Positions 19,444 through 30,161 of a stretch of DNA of 64,000 nt are shown piece after piece. Both the position numbers and the translations under genes were made by a program. Position 1 is the first letter of the stretch. The number at the start of each line of letters is the position of its first letter. The stretch comes from Symbiodinium natans (taxonomy: Eukaryota; Sar; Dinophyceae; Suessiales; Symbiodiniaceae): contig CAJNDS010002198.1 in the NCBI GenBank assembly GCA_905221605.1, positions 463,390 to 527,389 on the forward strand, in the 5' to 3' direction. A model generated the notes under the pieces. It had not been told where the DNA came from, searched no databases, and saw only the letters and a list, made by a program, of their open reading frames with translations.

Positions 19444-22142
19444 CTATCCCAGATAGCCATAGGCCCTCCTGTCCAGGCACCTCCGCCAACTGGGTGCGAG
19501 GCCAACGGTCTGCGGGGAAGGTCGACCCACCAGCCCTTTCCTATGGTGGCCTGGGCCTCCGACTGAAGGTCGCGGGACCATTGGCCCAAGGCGAGAGAGG
19601 ACTCCTCCTGTGACGCCACATCCAAGATCTGGACCAGCTGGACTGGGGTGCTTGCGTGGTAGGAGGAGGGGGCCGGGGACACCACCGACCTGATGGTGGG
19701 GACTCTCAACTGGACGGAGTGCACTGGCACGTCCAAGGTTAGAAGGCCGTGAGGCTTGAAAGGAGTGTCAAAAGACAGCCGGACCGTCGACAGGGACTGG
19801 AGACTGGGGTGGACGACGAAGAAGTCAATCTCGGAGTCCCCTCCCGCCGTAGGAGACCCACTGCCCACCACCCGGCCCTGCCACCTTTCTTCATACCTGG
19901 AGTTAAGGAAGTCCTGATTGAAATCAACCCCTTTGGAGCGCAACGCCACAATGACATAGCCGCAGCCTTGCGAGGCGTGGAAGGTCACTAGAATCCTGGG
20001 CCCCAAGTGATTTTTGACCGCAATCCCTACTCCTCCTAGGGGGTTGCCTTTTGCACTTTTCGGGCTAGCAACACCAAAGAGCACAAACCCCAAATTCAGC
20101 AAATGACGGGTCTCAGTCTTAAGGTCCTCTTTGGTGAGGTGAAGTTCTTGCAGCATAAGAATGTCCGGGGACAAGGTATGGGCCCATTTCCGGTGACTCG
20201 ACCGCCATCGGGTGACATTGGCCGAACAGACCTTGAGATTCCTAGGCTTAATTTCGTAAGAGTTGGCAGAAAGATCCTCCGAACCTCGAAGGACAAAAAC
20301 CCAGTCACTTGGGCTCGGGTTGGGGGAAGCAAGGGCCTGAAACATTTTGTGGACCACCAAGTACTCCAAAGTCAGGGGGTCGGTGGGTTCGTCATCTTCG
20401 AAAAGGCCGACCATGCTAGACTCCACCGACAGAAAGCCCTGCTGAAAGCCCCGGGACACCAAACCCGCTAACTGGCCCCACTTCTCCGTTTTTTCATGCT
20501 GAGTTGCCGTGTTCCAGGCTACGATAGCTGAATCCAAAGGCTCCCTAGCCTTGAGAGGCCGGGCCGTCCTGTTGCGACGTCGTCGGGTTCTTCTGCTGCG
20601 ACAAGACGACTGGGTACCTGTGGGTCGAGATCCACCTCCTGAGGCGAGGGGAACAAAAGTGCTGGGGGTTTCATACAACTGCATGTCGCCCAAAGCCTCC
20701 AGAGGAAAATACCTCGGCCCCGTCACCAAGGGATGGTGGACCACCTCATATTGGCATAGCGCTGCTAAAGAAATTGGGACTGGTGAGGGATCTTTGGCTG
20801 GTACACATTCCGCTCCAAGCGAAACCTGCCCCAAGCCCAAATCCCACTCCTTCTGGAGGGGCAGACCCTGACACATGCCACACAGAACCGCGTGTCTAGA
20901 TGACCGGGTGTATCTTGGAAGCTCCACCAGGCAACTCTGACACTCAGGCACTACGGCACATTCATGGGAAGCCCATCCTCGGCACAGCCGACACAAAACT
21001 GCAAGCGCGAGACCATCCCCTACCTGGAAAAGGGTGTGGCACGGGTCCTCCCCGGCCTGACACCTGCAGACCTCACAACAGCTAAGGCTGAAAACATCTG
21101 CTTGGGAAGGGGAGTGGCAAAACGTCTCGGGCAAGGTGACAAAATTTTGGCCAAGGGGAAAAACACGGGTTGTCGGGGAGAGGGACGGCTCTGACAAGTG
21201 CGGGGGAAACAGGTGATCCCTGGAATCCAAAACCCCCAACGCCCTACAAGCCCCGAACCCAGCTCCCTCACCCGTCTGCGATGCCTGACCCGGGGCCTGG
21301 CCCCCCACTGGTCCCCCTGGCGGGGTTCGACTGCGGCCTCTTGCTGCGAGGTCAGGCATTGTCGAAGCCTGCGAGGGCGGCAGACCCGGGGGAAGGCCTG
21401 GATCGACCTGCATGCGTCTGCGCTTGGCTTCATCGGACTTAAGAGCTTCCAGCTTTCTCTTTTGCTCCTCGGTAAGGCTGGCCTCTTGCATACCCAAGGC
21501 CTGCAAAACAGATTCCACTCCATTGCTGACCTCTTCCGCGCAATGCTTGACCACCTTGTCCTCATATTCCTTGGTGGCCTTTGCGACCTCCACCTTTGCC
21601 TCCTCGATGGCAAGCTGGATGTCCTGCATCTTGTGGAGCATTGCTCGCAAAGTGTCCTTTGCTGTGTCAATCTCCTCCTGCAGCCTCAGTTTCCTCTGGC
21701 CCAGATCACGGAGCTTGCCCACCGAGCTGCGAAGAACATCCCCAGCCTCCTTGCCCTCCTGGCGAGGGTCCGGGGTTGGGGTGGCCGGCAGGGCGTCCAC
21801 GATGACCTGGGGAAGGTCTCCGACATGCTGCTGCAGGAGCGCAACAAGATCCACATCCTCTGTGCGAGCCGGCTTGGCTTCAAACCCTGCTTCTTTCAGC
21901 TGCACACAGGCCTCGTCAGGAAGAGTGTCCCATACCTTCCGCAAGCAGTCATGGACCTTATTGGTCTTGGGCTTGCGAGGTCGGGGTTTCGGCTCCGGCT
22001 TGGTCCAGATCTTGGGATTGGGCACATCCGTTGGCCACTTTGTTCCGCACCACTGACACTTGGGGAACTTGAGCACCTTTGCCGCGAAAATCCAGCTGGC
22101 CGGGCCACACTTCTTGCAAACGTGATAACGTCCACCAGCCAT
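19353..22142 (-). pseudogene. LINE-A N-terminal zinc/coiled-coil region and endonuclease
   Basis: I place the start at ATG 22142, in the context GTCACCATGG; the frame is open further upstream. The protein begins MAGGRYHVCKKCG with a CxxC...CQWC zinc ribbon, then a coiled coil, a Ser/Pro-rich part and a Cys-rich cluster (CCEVCRCQAG, VLCRLCRGW, CQSCLVELP, CGMCQGLP). The endonuclease follows, with CSANVTRW, LMLQELHLTK (catalytic Glu), IDFFVVH and FKPHGLLTL. The part that should hold the VNLYL and GDWN motifs is missing between VIVALRSKG and NQDFLN, so an internal deletion has removed the active site. The frame is lost near 19440. The endonuclease would nick the target for primed reverse transcription. 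Confidence 0.8.
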
Positions 22143-22727
22143 GGTGACTGCGAAGAGGCCCCGAGCCCTAAAGGCTGGGCTCAGATGTTGGACTTGTTGA
22201 GTTCGGCACACCACCTCTGCCGGCGAGCCTCCGACAAAAGTTTCCCGGCGTCGGCAATCCAATCGTTCCGGGTCTTGGACCAGCGAGCCAAAGCACGGAG
22301 TTGGTTTGTGACCCTCTGCCCCGGTGTGAGGTCGCGGGCACTGGGCTGTTCCTCAAACTCAGCTTGCAAATAGGACCTGATCGAGTCCTCCAAGGGCGCC
22401 CTCTCGGCTACCCCAAAGCGCTGCACCTCAGGGGTGCGGGATCGCTCTCTGCCCGCCGTGGGTTTGGAGGACCACAGCCCTAAGGCCGGGAGAAAACAGG
22501 CCCGAGCCCTGAGGCTGGGTGAGTGCAAGGCAGCCGCAGCCCTAAGGCTGGGTGAGTGCTATGCAGCCACAGCCCAGAGGCCGGGTGGGTGCTCAGGCAC
22601 AGTATGGCTCAAGCGAAAAGGCCGAAAACAAAGGGGGCCTGGTACCTTAACCCAGTTGAGGCCCAGAACCTGGTTCACAGCTAAACGCTCAGCTACTTTG
22701 CCTACCCCACCGGGGTTTGAGCAGAAA
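22143..22727 (-). other. LINE-A 5' untranslated leader
   Basis: This leader lies between the spliced-leader remnant and the ATG at 22142. It holds four copies of a short AGCCCTAAGGCTGGG-type unit at 22471-22594, with related sequence at about 22163-22180. The unit is shared with the 3' UTR at 4691-4705. Confidence 0.5.
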
Positions 22728-22750
22728 CTTGAGCCAGGTGAATTTTACAC
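22728..22750. other. LINE-A 5' end: spliced-leader remnant and flanking repeat
   Basis: CTTGAGCC at 22728-22735 (GGCTCAAG on the LINE strand) is the 3' end of the dinoflagellate spliced leader. It is followed by CAGGTGAATTTTACAC (22735-22750, sharing one C). Eight bases alone would be weak; the match to the homologous position in LINE-C, where 18 nt remain, is what supports it. Confidence 0.55.
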
Positions 22751-22961
22751 CACGCGCACGAGGCGGCCGTAGGCCTTTGGAGTCACATTGGCTCAGGTGA
22801 AACAGTCGGGGGACACCTACCCTGTGGCCACAATGGCTCAGGTGAAACAGTCGGTGGAACACCTACCCTATGGTACACAAGAGCAACTACTGCCGGCTCA
22901 TATGCAGGCTGGATCACCACGCCTTAGGCCTGGTAACACCACTGGCCTTCACAGCACCCTT
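22751..22961 (-). other. LINE-B 3' untranslated region
   Basis: It contains two copies of a unit beginning (+ strand) GGCTCAGGTGAAACAGTCGG, at about 22790 and 22832. The unit is shared with the LINE-C 3' UTR. There is no poly(A) tail. The last bases before the flanking repeat (GAGGCGGCCGTAGGCC on +) are the same in LINE-C. Confidence 0.6.
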
Positions 22962-23663
22962 CTAGCCTGGAGAGGTTAGGCCGGGTAACACATGCCAGTG
23001 GCTCAGCATAGAGGTGCGTATGCAGTTCCACACGTCAACCCAGGCTGGCCCCAGGTGACATGGTCTGGAGAACCCAAGACCTGACTGACACAACAAGCCT
23101 GGGCCCAAGCCTATTGGTGAGCCAGTGCAGCAAGGTGAGCGTCGGCCGTTCATGAGGACCATTTGGATTTCCAAGTTTGCCTTGAGCGCATCGGGGAGAA
23201 TCGCAATGATATCGTTGAGGCAAGGGACCACCTCCTGCCTGCGGAGATACGGCTCCAAAGGCGTGACGTCACAGACACATCGAAGGGTCTCGATGAAGCT
23301 GCGCAAGCTATACTTGGGAAACCAACTTCCAGCATTGAGCCCTTCGAAGTGCCAATCCGCGAGATCGAAAAAGCACAACATGGGCGTCGCAGCACTGAGT
23401 CCTGGTTTAATGCCCAGGTTGGTTTTTGACACATCACGAAGAGCAAAGTGACGGCTCAATTGCAAAAGGAGGGCGAAGGCATACAAGGACCACTGAGGGT
23501 GGATCTGGTTCCTAGCAAGCCACCAAATGGGACCTGAACTCCCATGGTCGCCCAGAGAGCAGCACCTGCAGTGTCGTTGATCCAGCCCCAATGATGGTGG
23601 CTGCCACCTTAGGAAGCAAGGCCGAAATCGCCACCTCATCCCCAAACGCCTGCTTCGTCCCAA
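22962..23663 (-). pseudogene. LINE-B kinase-like domain, C-terminal half
   Basis: This frame carries HFALRDVSKTNLGI and LCFFDLADWHFE, the catalytic-loop-like and DFG-like motifs also seen in LINE-C. The N-terminal half (GGGYVLKVG, GDEVAIS) lies in the preceding frame at 23512-29019. Compared with LINE-C, LINE-B lacks 41 bases (net) just after TTCCTAG near 23517, which breaks the frame between the two lobes. The domain cannot be made as one protein from this copy. Confidence 0.6.
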
Positions 23664-26600
23664 CCTTCAAGACGTAGCCACCGCCAACATCATATCCGTA
23701 CCTGGTTCTTCCATTGTGGATATACGCCGCAGTGCTGTCCCCCGTGTCATTGAACCACACGTGGATCAGGTCCTTGGGGAGGGCCTGGAAGACACCAGCA
23801 TAGCCCAGATCGGATTTGAAAGCCACCAAGCCTGGCTTGGTATTGCGAGCCCTCTCAGCAATAGCAAAGGCTGCGCCCGCTTCCTGATCCATAGCATCAA
23901 AGTTCAACGGGGCGGGCAGCATAGGCGCAGCTGGCGGTGCTGGGGGAGGCTCCGGATGCACAATGGGATCAGGCACCATTGGCTCCTCCTCGCTTTCTTC
24001 AGAGCAGCTGTCCTGGTCTGGGGCACCCAAAACCGGACCAGCCCCAGGTGCATGGGGATTCTCCCGAAGGACAATTCCAGGAGCTTCATCCCTCTCAGCC
24101 TGGTTTGCCACCACGGCTGGGGGGCGGTGCACAGGATTGTGCTGCTCAAGCTGAGGATTTTCCCGAAGCACGACTCCAGGATTCCTCATCCCCTGAGCCT
24201 GGTTATCCACCAAGGGCTCAGGGGGTTGCACGTGTTGTGGCCCGGGCTCAGGGGCTTGCTCGTCCTGTGGTTCCACCCTTCTCCGCCTAGGAGGCGGGGG
24301 GTTCAGCCCAGACTGCTTCGATTTTGATTTGGGTTTCGGTTTCGGGAGCACGTTCCGGGCATGTGGTTCCTGACTGGCCGTAGGCTGGAAGAAAGACTTC
24401 ACACTCCTAACACCAGTGTCAGTCACCTCCTTCGCCTTTTTGGAACTAGCCGTTGCAGCTTTACTCACATTAGGCTTACAGGGTTGGCCAATCCAAGAGG
24501 GAATTTTGCGGGCTCCTACCTTGACCATCCTGTCACACTTGGAACAAACCCACGACACCCCCAAATTAACCCACACGTGGTCAGGGTGAGGGCCCCATGG
24601 GGGGGGGTCAGCTGGGACTCCAAGGCACGGGTGCGAGGACTTAACGGAGAAGGCATGAATGGGGTCTGTCTGCTGGATATACAGTCCACACTTCGAACAT
24701 TTAGCAGTCAGATTAGACGGCTTCCGACTCCCTTCAACCCAAGCATGCCCTAGCTGTTGTTTACCAGCAATCAAGTTTTCAAGTTGCAGCCGCTTATTAG
24801 GTCCCTTTTCCTTTGAAAATTTCTTCGTTTTGATGACAGCAGAATCACGAACACGAGGCTTCGCCCGAGCTTTCCGCTGGTCCTCATCCGGCCACTGCAC
24901 CTGAGGGCCCTGGTCCTTGTCATAAGAGAAAAGGGCTGCAGAGCGCTTGGCCAACAAGGTGTTGACCTGAGTGATCACAGCATCCAGCTTCTTGATGCTG
25001 GACTCATAGATGGGATCTCTTCTTTGTTCAGCCGCTTCACCCACCAGGCGGTCGACCAGCTCATTGGCCCGCCTGCGCCAGAGTTGGTTGGCACCAAACC
25101 GCGCAATGAACTTGGGAACCGAAAGGTGCGACGCAATCCAAGTGGGGCGGATTCTGTGGGAATGCTCCCTGATGGGCTCGAAAAGATCAGCCGAATGGAT
25201 GGAAGGTTTCCCCTGGATCCTAGGGAGAATCCCTTTACAATCCATTGTGAGGTCAACATCCCCTTGAGTGTGCTCGGCAACAAATTTAACAGCAGCCGCC
25301 TCCGCCCGGAACACCGAAAGCGGGGTTTGCAAGGTACCAACCGCCGTTGCAATAACAGCAGGTTCAGCATCATCCAGTCTAAAGGCAATTGCAGCCCACG
25401 TGTAGCGATGGAATCGGACATCCTTGGATCGGCCTGGGGAGCCATCGGTGGCAAAATAAACCCCTTCTCCACTGATGAGCTGAGATTCATTCCACGCCCC
25501 CGTTGTGCGCACCCATTGGCCATCGTCAGGGTAGGAGGTGGCCGGGGTCATCCCCCTAGACCATAAGGAGGAAATCGGCCACTCTTTTCTGAATCTTTCA
25601 AAAGCAGGGGGCTCTGGGAGGTTGGTTAGCCACCAGGAACACTCCCATAGCACATGATTCAAAGTTGCAGCGCATCCACACGTGAGGCAGGTCGCACATG
25701 GGTCTGCCCGGATTGCACCCTGCCACACCGCCATGAGCGATGTTTTGTGCTGCGGCGGCAGCCTACTTCTAAGCTTTTTGAGCGGGTGCCAATCGATTCC
25801 AGTCAAGAGGGGCGAGAGGGAATCCTGCTGGGCAATGCGAGTATGCCTCCACCTATCCGTTTCCAAGGCAAGGGAGCACAGTAGATGGTGCATGCCGACC
25901 TTAGTGGTGATCTGACATGTGTCTTCCGGGCATTTCCATGCTGATGCACTGACCGGGGTCCAACCCAAGTCAACCAGGTAACACAGCAGTGCCCCTACTG
26001 GACCAGCAGCGCGCTTCCAGGGATTTTCGGCTTGCTGGTACTCCATCCACATGTCAGGCAGTATGTCCTCAAAATGCTGTTTTTGCCTGTCAGGGATAAA
26101 ACACAGCAACCGGTGGATCGCTTTGAAGTGCTGGGAGATAATCGTGTAAGCCGGGTCCGGTCGCTTAGGTGCGGCATGGTCGATCGTCAGATCCACCGAA
26201 CCCAGCGACATGCGCCTAACCCCCTTACCAAACCTTTTCCGGTGCACCGGGATACGTCTCCTTCGACCAGCAGTGCAATCAATGCCCAAGTCCTTGGCAG
26301 CATCCTTGATTTGTTCAGACGCAGGAAGGTACCCTTTTAAGGCAGCCTCAACCTTCCTTGACGAACACACAAAGGCCGTCTTGCCAATGCTGATGGGAAG
26401 TCCAGCTTGCTCTAAGCCCCCCACCACAGCTTTGTACAGCTGCGCTGCCCTTCGCGCAGCTAGCTCAGGGCTAGCAGCTTCAGTGTCAAAACTGGTGTCA
26501 TCGACATAAAGGTCAATGGTTTTGGCTAGCCCCGTATTCCATGCCGGGCGTAAAATGCTGTCAAAGGGGATCTTGCTGAGTCCCGGGGCAAAGGGGCAAC

Positions 26601-29019
26601 CAGCTACCAAGCCCTTCGTCGGCTTGATAGGCCCAGAGATACATTTTTCAGCACTGATCCATCTCGGCGCACTGTAAAGTGAGATTGCAGCATTTAAAAT
26701 GAGCGGGGGTACCTCAAGGGCAAGGGCCTGGGCCACAAAAGTGTGGTGAGAGACATTCTCATAAAAGGCTTTCAGGTCCAAAAGCACCGTTACACCGTGT
26801 CTCTTTTTTCGGTACAGAATCTCATGAGACATTTTCCGGCGCAACGCAACATCAAGACTTGATAAGCCCTTCTTAGCGCGGTCCCAGTCTTGGGTGGCGG
26901 CATACTTATCAAGCCATGCTTTGAAGACCGGCCATCGGAGTTTGGCCCATAAGCGATATGGCACAGGAGTCAGTCCTATCGGTCGCTCCTCATCCTCAGA
27001 CTTGTTGATGAGAGCGACAAGAACAAGAGAAAGTTGGGCCGGGAAACAACCTTGACGTTCCCAGGTGTTGAAGAACGCAGCCAACCTTTCCAATTGCACT
27101 GGGGCCAACTTCTGCAGCATCTGTACACTCCAACCGTCAGCACCAATGGCTTTCTGGGGCATTTTCTTAATGGCTTTCTCAACCATAGAGCCAGTAATCG
27201 GCTGGAGCGTCCTGGCTTGGGCAACTGCTGCGTGTTGTACCTCGCGCCAATCAATTAAGAGGTTGTCTCCATTTCCTGGCAGAGGCCGCCATACTTCAGC
27301 CCAATGTGCCCTGCGTATGTGCGGCCGAATTTCAAGGGGGATGTGTCTGTACGGTCTGTCCGGAATCATATCCTCAGACTTAAGAGCCCTATACAGACCT
27401 CTCATACCTCCTTTACACGCCGCTTCCAGCCATTGACTATAGGCCTCTTCACTCTGCTTGACGGCTTCCTTCAGAGCGGCTCGCCCTTGGAGCCCAATGA
27501 TGTCAAGAGCTTGCATGTGACTTTGAAGGTCATCTGCATCAAGCAGGCGTTGCAAGGCTTGGAGAGTGTGTGGTGGCATGTCGATCCAGTGATCGTTCAT
27601 CCTTGTTCTCGCCTGAGTGAAGAGCGACATCACTCTGACTTCAGGGTTACTTCCAAGTGCTTTTGAAGTCCAGAGGAGGAAGGACTGCCAAAAGGCCGGC
27701 CTCGAGCCTTTCCAAATTTTTTCCGGGCTGCTGGTTTTAACAAGGGGAAGGAACGTGTCTTCCAGTTTCCACCCACGACCAGCTGCAGCAGAAAAGAGTT
27801 GCTCCTCAACCCCAGCACTGAAGGAAGCCCACTCATGGTCAAGTGGTTGGGAGGTATCCCACAAACCACGCGCTTGAGCCTCAGGGAGAAGCAACTCATC
27901 AGGGCATGATGCGGTTGGCTCAAGGGAGAATCCCTTCAGTTGCCGGAGAGGCAGGTCCACCACCTCAAGCCTCAGCTCAACGGTAACCGCTGCGTGGGGT
28001 TTAAACGGAACGTCCCAACAAGGAGTAAGTGTAATGGCCGGCGCTAGATTGGCCGACGCTAACGCATAATCCAAAGTTCCCCCCGTATTGATTGTGGGGC
28101 TTGTCGGCACCGCCAACCGGCCCTTAACCATGGTAGGGTATCCATGTCGTAGGAGTTCATCAGGAGGGCAGTTCCAATCACCAAGAACCAGCCAGGGCGT
28201 GCTGGTTTGGCTAAGGAGCGCAGCCAGCCTCCTAAAAATCTCCGGGTTAACCCCTCCGGTCGGGCCCACACCGGACTGGAGGTAAAGGTTGACCAGGAGG
28301 AGGTCCCAACCCCTAAACCTAATTGAAACTGACACAAACCCTTTGCCATCCAAGAGGAAAGCCGGGCCAGTCGCCGCATTGCGATGGGAAGGAGCCAGGG
28401 TGAGGAGGCCCCCTGAAGATCCTCCCTGGGTCGGTGCAGCAGGGCCCGCCCAAGCTTGCTTTCCAACAGATTGGAATTTGTTCACCAGGGCTCTGGTGTC
28501 TGATTCAGTGACATGTGTCTCCTGCAAAAGCCAAAAGGACTCATCCCGATCCACCAACCAAGTTCGAATCTCACTTCGATAGGTGGTGATATTGGCCTGA
28601 CCAATCAGCAGAAGCTTGCTATCTGACCCCTTTTTACAGAAGCCAGCTAGCACAGCGTCAACAGCCTCAATCATACCCAGGGTGTCATCCTTGGATTGCT
28701 CAAGGAGCTGGCAGATCCGGTTCAAAGTCCATTCCTCTAAAGACCCTGACTCATAATGACCGCCAAAGTCCTCAATCCACTGGAGCAGATCAGCCTCTTT
28801 GGCGGGCATATCCATCACAGGTGCAGCCTCAAGGATGTGTAGGAGGGCCTTCCACTCCTGAACCTGTTTTTTGTTGGCTTGACTGGTCCTTTGGTTCGAC
28901 ACGGTGCTCTTCCGGGGCTTGGGACTAGGGGAGGCCTCAAGTGTGTCCAAGGATGACACAACATGATCTGCATCATCAAACACGGCCCTGGAGAAGTACT
29001 TGGGCCCAGAGGTCTTCAA
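23512..29019 (-). CDS. LINE-B ORF2: endonuclease, RT, RNase H, zinc and kinase N-lobe
   Basis: This open frame has about 1835 codons. The APE endonuclease has GQANITTYR, LLQETHV, LLVNLYL, VLGDWN, LDYALAS and FKPHAAV. The RT has LLDLKAFYENV (motif A), KGLVAGCPFAPG (B) and YVDDTSFD (C, near residue 838). A CATCLTCGCAATLNHVLWEC finger and an RNase H follow (ATDGSPG near 1190, FRAEAAAV, TMDCKG, ANELVDRL). A zinc pair (CSKCGLY, WVCSKCDRM), a Pro/Glu-rich linker and the start of the kinase-like domain (YDVGGGYVLKV) complete it. The thumb segment present in LINE-C is missing (54 codons, in frame, at 26216), so RT activity is doubtful. The start codon is uncertain because the junction with ORF1 is deleted. 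Confidence 0.88.
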   Translation of the reverse strand: MKTSGPKYFSRAVFDDADHVVSSLDTLEASPSPKPRKSTVSNQRTSQANKKQVQEWKALLHILEAAPVMDMPAKEADLLQWIEDFGGHYESGSLEEWTLNRICQLLEQSKDDTLGMIEAVDAVLAGFCKKGSDSKLLLIGQANITTYRSEIRTWLVDRDESFWLLQETHVTESDTRALVNKFQSVGKQAWAGPAAPTQGGSSGGLLTLAPSHRNAATGPAFLLDGKGFVSVSIRFRGWDLLLVNLYLQSGVGPTGGVNPEIFRRLAALLSQTSTPWLVLGDWNCPPDELLRHGYPTMVKGRLAVPTSPTINTGGTLDYALASANLAPAITLTPCWDVPFKPHAAVTVELRLEVVDLPLRQLKGFSLEPTASCPDELLLPEAQARGLWDTSQPLDHEWASFSAGVEEQLFSAAAGRGWKLEDTFLPLVKTSSPEKIWKGSRPAFWQSFLLWTSKALGSNPEVRVMSLFTQARTRMNDHWIDMPPHTLQALQRLLDADDLQSHMQALDIIGLQGRAALKEAVKQSEEAYSQWLEAACKGGMRGLYRALKSEDMIPDRPYRHIPLEIRPHIRRAHWAEVWRPLPGNGDNLLIDWREVQHAAVAQARTLQPITGSMVEKAIKKMPQKAIGADGWSVQMLQKLAPVQLERLAAFFNTWERQGCFPAQLSLVLVALINKSEDEERPIGLTPVPYRLWAKLRWPVFKAWLDKYAATQDWDRAKKGLSSLDVALRRKMSHEILYRKKRHGVTVLLDLKAFYENVSHHTFVAQALALEVPPLILNAAISLYSAPRWISAEKCISGPIKPTKGLVAGCPFAPGLSKIPFDSILRPAWNTGLAKTIDLYVDDTSFDTEAASPELAARRAAQLYKAVVGGLEQAGLPISIGKTAFVCSSRKVEAALKGYLPASEQIKDAAKDLGIDCTAGRRRRIPVHRKRFGKGVRRMSLGSVDLTIDHAAPKRPDPAYTIISQHFKAIHRLLCFIPDRQKQHFEDILPDMWMEYQQAENPWKRAAGPVGALLCYLVDLGWTPVSASAWKCPEDTCQITTKVGMHHLLCSLALETDRWRHTRIAQQDSLSPLLTGIDWHPLKKLRSRLPPQHKTSLMAVWQGAIRADPCATCLTCGCAATLNHVLWECSWWLTNLPEPPAFERFRKEWPISSLWSRGMTPATSYPDDGQWVRTTGAWNESQLISGEGVYFATDGSPGRSKDVRFHRYTWAAIAFRLDDAEPAVIATAVGTLQTPLSVFRAEAAAVKFVAEHTQGDVDLTMDCKGILPRIQGKPSIHSADLFEPIREHSHRIRPTWIASHLSVPKFIARFGANQLWRRRANELVDRLVGEAAEQRRDPIYESSIKKLDAVITQVNTLLAKRSAALFSYDKDQGPQVQWPDEDQRKARAKPRVRDSAVIKTKKFSKEKGPNKRLQLENLIAGKQQLGHAWVEGSRKPSNLTAKCSKCGLYIQQTDPIHAFSVKSSHPCLGVPADPPPWGPHPDHVWVNLGVSWVCSKCDRMVKVGARKIPSWIGQPCKPNVSKAATASSKKAKEVTDTGVRSVKSFFQPTASQEPHARNVLPKPKPKSKSKQSGLNPPPPRRRRVEPQDEQAPEPGPQHVQPPEPLVDNQAQGMRNPGVVLRENPQLEQHNPVHRPPAVVANQAERDEAPGIVLRENPHAPGAGPVLGAPDQDSCSEESEEEPMVPDPIVHPEPPPAPPAAPMLPAPLNFDAMDQEAGAAFAIAERARNTKPGLVAFKSDLGYAGVFQALPKDLIHVWFNDTGDSTAAYIHNGRTRYGYDVGGGYVLKVGTKQAFGDEVAISALLPKVAATIIGAGSTTLQVLLSGRPWEFRSHLVAC

Positions 29020-29843
29020 GGGGGAAGCCTTGCAAGGGGACTCCGGTTTGAAAGTTCCGGGGGGGCATCCAGTGCTTCTGCCTTCCTCCGCTTGGAAGCA
29101 TGCTCGGCCTGGATGGCCTTCCAGGTGGCCTGCTGCTCCTGGGTCAGCTGGACTCCAAGCTGTCCCAAAACCGCTTCCACATCCATAGGATCTGTGCCAT
29201 CCTCCGTCTTAAGCACTTTCTCATGGTAGTCACCTCCAACTTTCTCAACCTTTTGCTCAGCATCTTTGATCTCCGCCTGCAAGTTTTGCATCTGCGAAAG
29301 CAAGGCAGTGAAGGCAGTCTTTGCATTGTCAATTCGTTGCTGCAGGAGCAACTTGCGATGGCCAAGCTCCCGTAGCTTTCCAACTGCAGTTTTGAAAGCG
29401 TCCTGGGTGGCAAGTGCAACTTCGAAAGGCTCCGGGTCCCTCTTGTCAAGCTCGAGCTTGATCTCGGCAGGCAGGGCTTCTTTGTGCTGCATGAGCAGCT
29501 TAAGCAGCGGGTCTTCATCTTCAGCAGGCTCCGGTGGGGCCAGCCCATTCTTCTTGAGCACCTGCTGCACTGCTTCAGGCAAAGAACCCCAGTGCTCACC
29601 AAGGACCTGCACACCCTTAAAGCCCTTGGATGGCTGGGTTTTTGCAGGCTTGGTCGGCTTGGCAAAAACGGCACGCTTCTGGGACCATTGGTACGACCCC
29701 AGGTCCGAATCCTGGGTGTACTGCGACTCTTGCAAAGGCCATGGTTGCCCACATCTGCAAAACGGGCGGTGCTTGATTTTGTGGTTGTAAATCCAAGAGT
29801 CGTTGCAAAACTGGCACACAGTGTAGCTTCGCGATCGAGGCAT
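29016..29843 (-). pseudogene. LINE-B ORF1-like protein, truncated
   Basis: The start is ATG at 29843 (MPRSRSYTVCQFCND). The protein has a small zinc ribbon (CQFC...CRCG), then a helical Lys/Glu-rich stretch with QNLQAEIKDAEQKVEKV that looks like a coiled coil. It is nearly identical to the LINE-C protein at 44328-45269 up to about residue 260, where a deletion changes the frame and gives a short foreign tail (NRSPLARLPP). It probably binds nucleic acid, like other LINE ORF1 products. Confidence 0.7.
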
Positions 29844-30135
29844 GATCACCACAGCTGACTGCAAGCTGACACACCAGTGCACTGGCTTTGAAAGCTGGAT
29901 CTAGGATCTCAACCACACCACAGGACCCAAGGGTTCAGCTGGGACACCCAAGCCTCACCACAAGGGTGTGGATTTTGTGCAGCAGTTCCCACAAAGGTTG
30001 CTCAAATGCTATGGCTCGAGAGGCTCAACCTGGGATTGAGACAAAGGCCTGTTACCCCACAGAGTTCAGGACTAAAGCCTCAGTTCACAGCAAGCTCCCT
30101 ACCACAACACAGGCAAAAGGCCTTGAGCAGTAAAA
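29844..30135 (-). other. LINE-B 5' untranslated leader
   Basis: About 290 bp from the spliced-leader remnant to the ORF1 ATG, almost identical to the LINE-C leader (45270-45561) and unlike the LINE-A leader. No ORF of interest. Confidence 0.6.
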
Positions 30136-30161
30136 CTTGAGCCACCAGGTGAATTTTACAC
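30136..30161. other. LINE-B 5' end: spliced-leader remnant and flanking repeat
   Basis: CTTGAGCCA at 30136-30144 is the reverse complement of the last 9 nt of the spliced leader. It is followed by CAGGTGAATTTTACAC at 30146-30161, which is at the same time the 3' boundary of LINE-C. Confidence 0.6.

Larger units (their letters stand above)
4477..22735 (-). mobile_element. LINE-A: non-LTR retrotransposon split by copia-1
   Basis: This is one minus-strand LINE in two pieces, 18482-22735 (5' half) and 4477-8714 (3' half). The 9.8 kb between them is a copia element with target duplication GAAAG. Read 5' to 3' it encodes a zinc-ribbon and coiled-coil region, a Cys-rich cluster, an APE-type endonuclease, a reverse transcriptase, a CCHC-like finger, an RNase H, a low-complexity linker and a kinase-like domain. 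This order matches LINE-B and LINE-C, but the proteins are only distantly related to theirs. Several frameshifts and a deletion in the endonuclease show the copy is dead. Its 5' end has GGCTCAAG, the last 8 nt of the dinoflagellate spliced leader. Confidence 0.85.
22751..30144 (-). mobile_element. LINE-B: non-LTR retrotransposon, close relative of LINE-C
   Basis: This is a nearly full-length minus-strand LINE. Its 5' end is CTTGAGCCA (+ strand, 30136-30144) and its 3' end abuts CAGGTGAATTTTACAC at 22735-22750. It is very similar to LINE-C throughout. Differences visible by eye include loss of several hundred bases at the ORF1-ORF2 junction, a 162-bp in-frame deletion in the RT and a net 41-bp deletion in the kinase-like domain. 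It is therefore probably inactive. Confidence 0.88.

Noticed and set aside
22761-22800. CCGTAGGCC...ATTGGCTCAGG on + as a forward spliced-leader copy
   Set aside because: Pieces resemble the leader but are interrupted and on the wrong strand for the LINE. The unit is part of the shared LINE 3' UTR.
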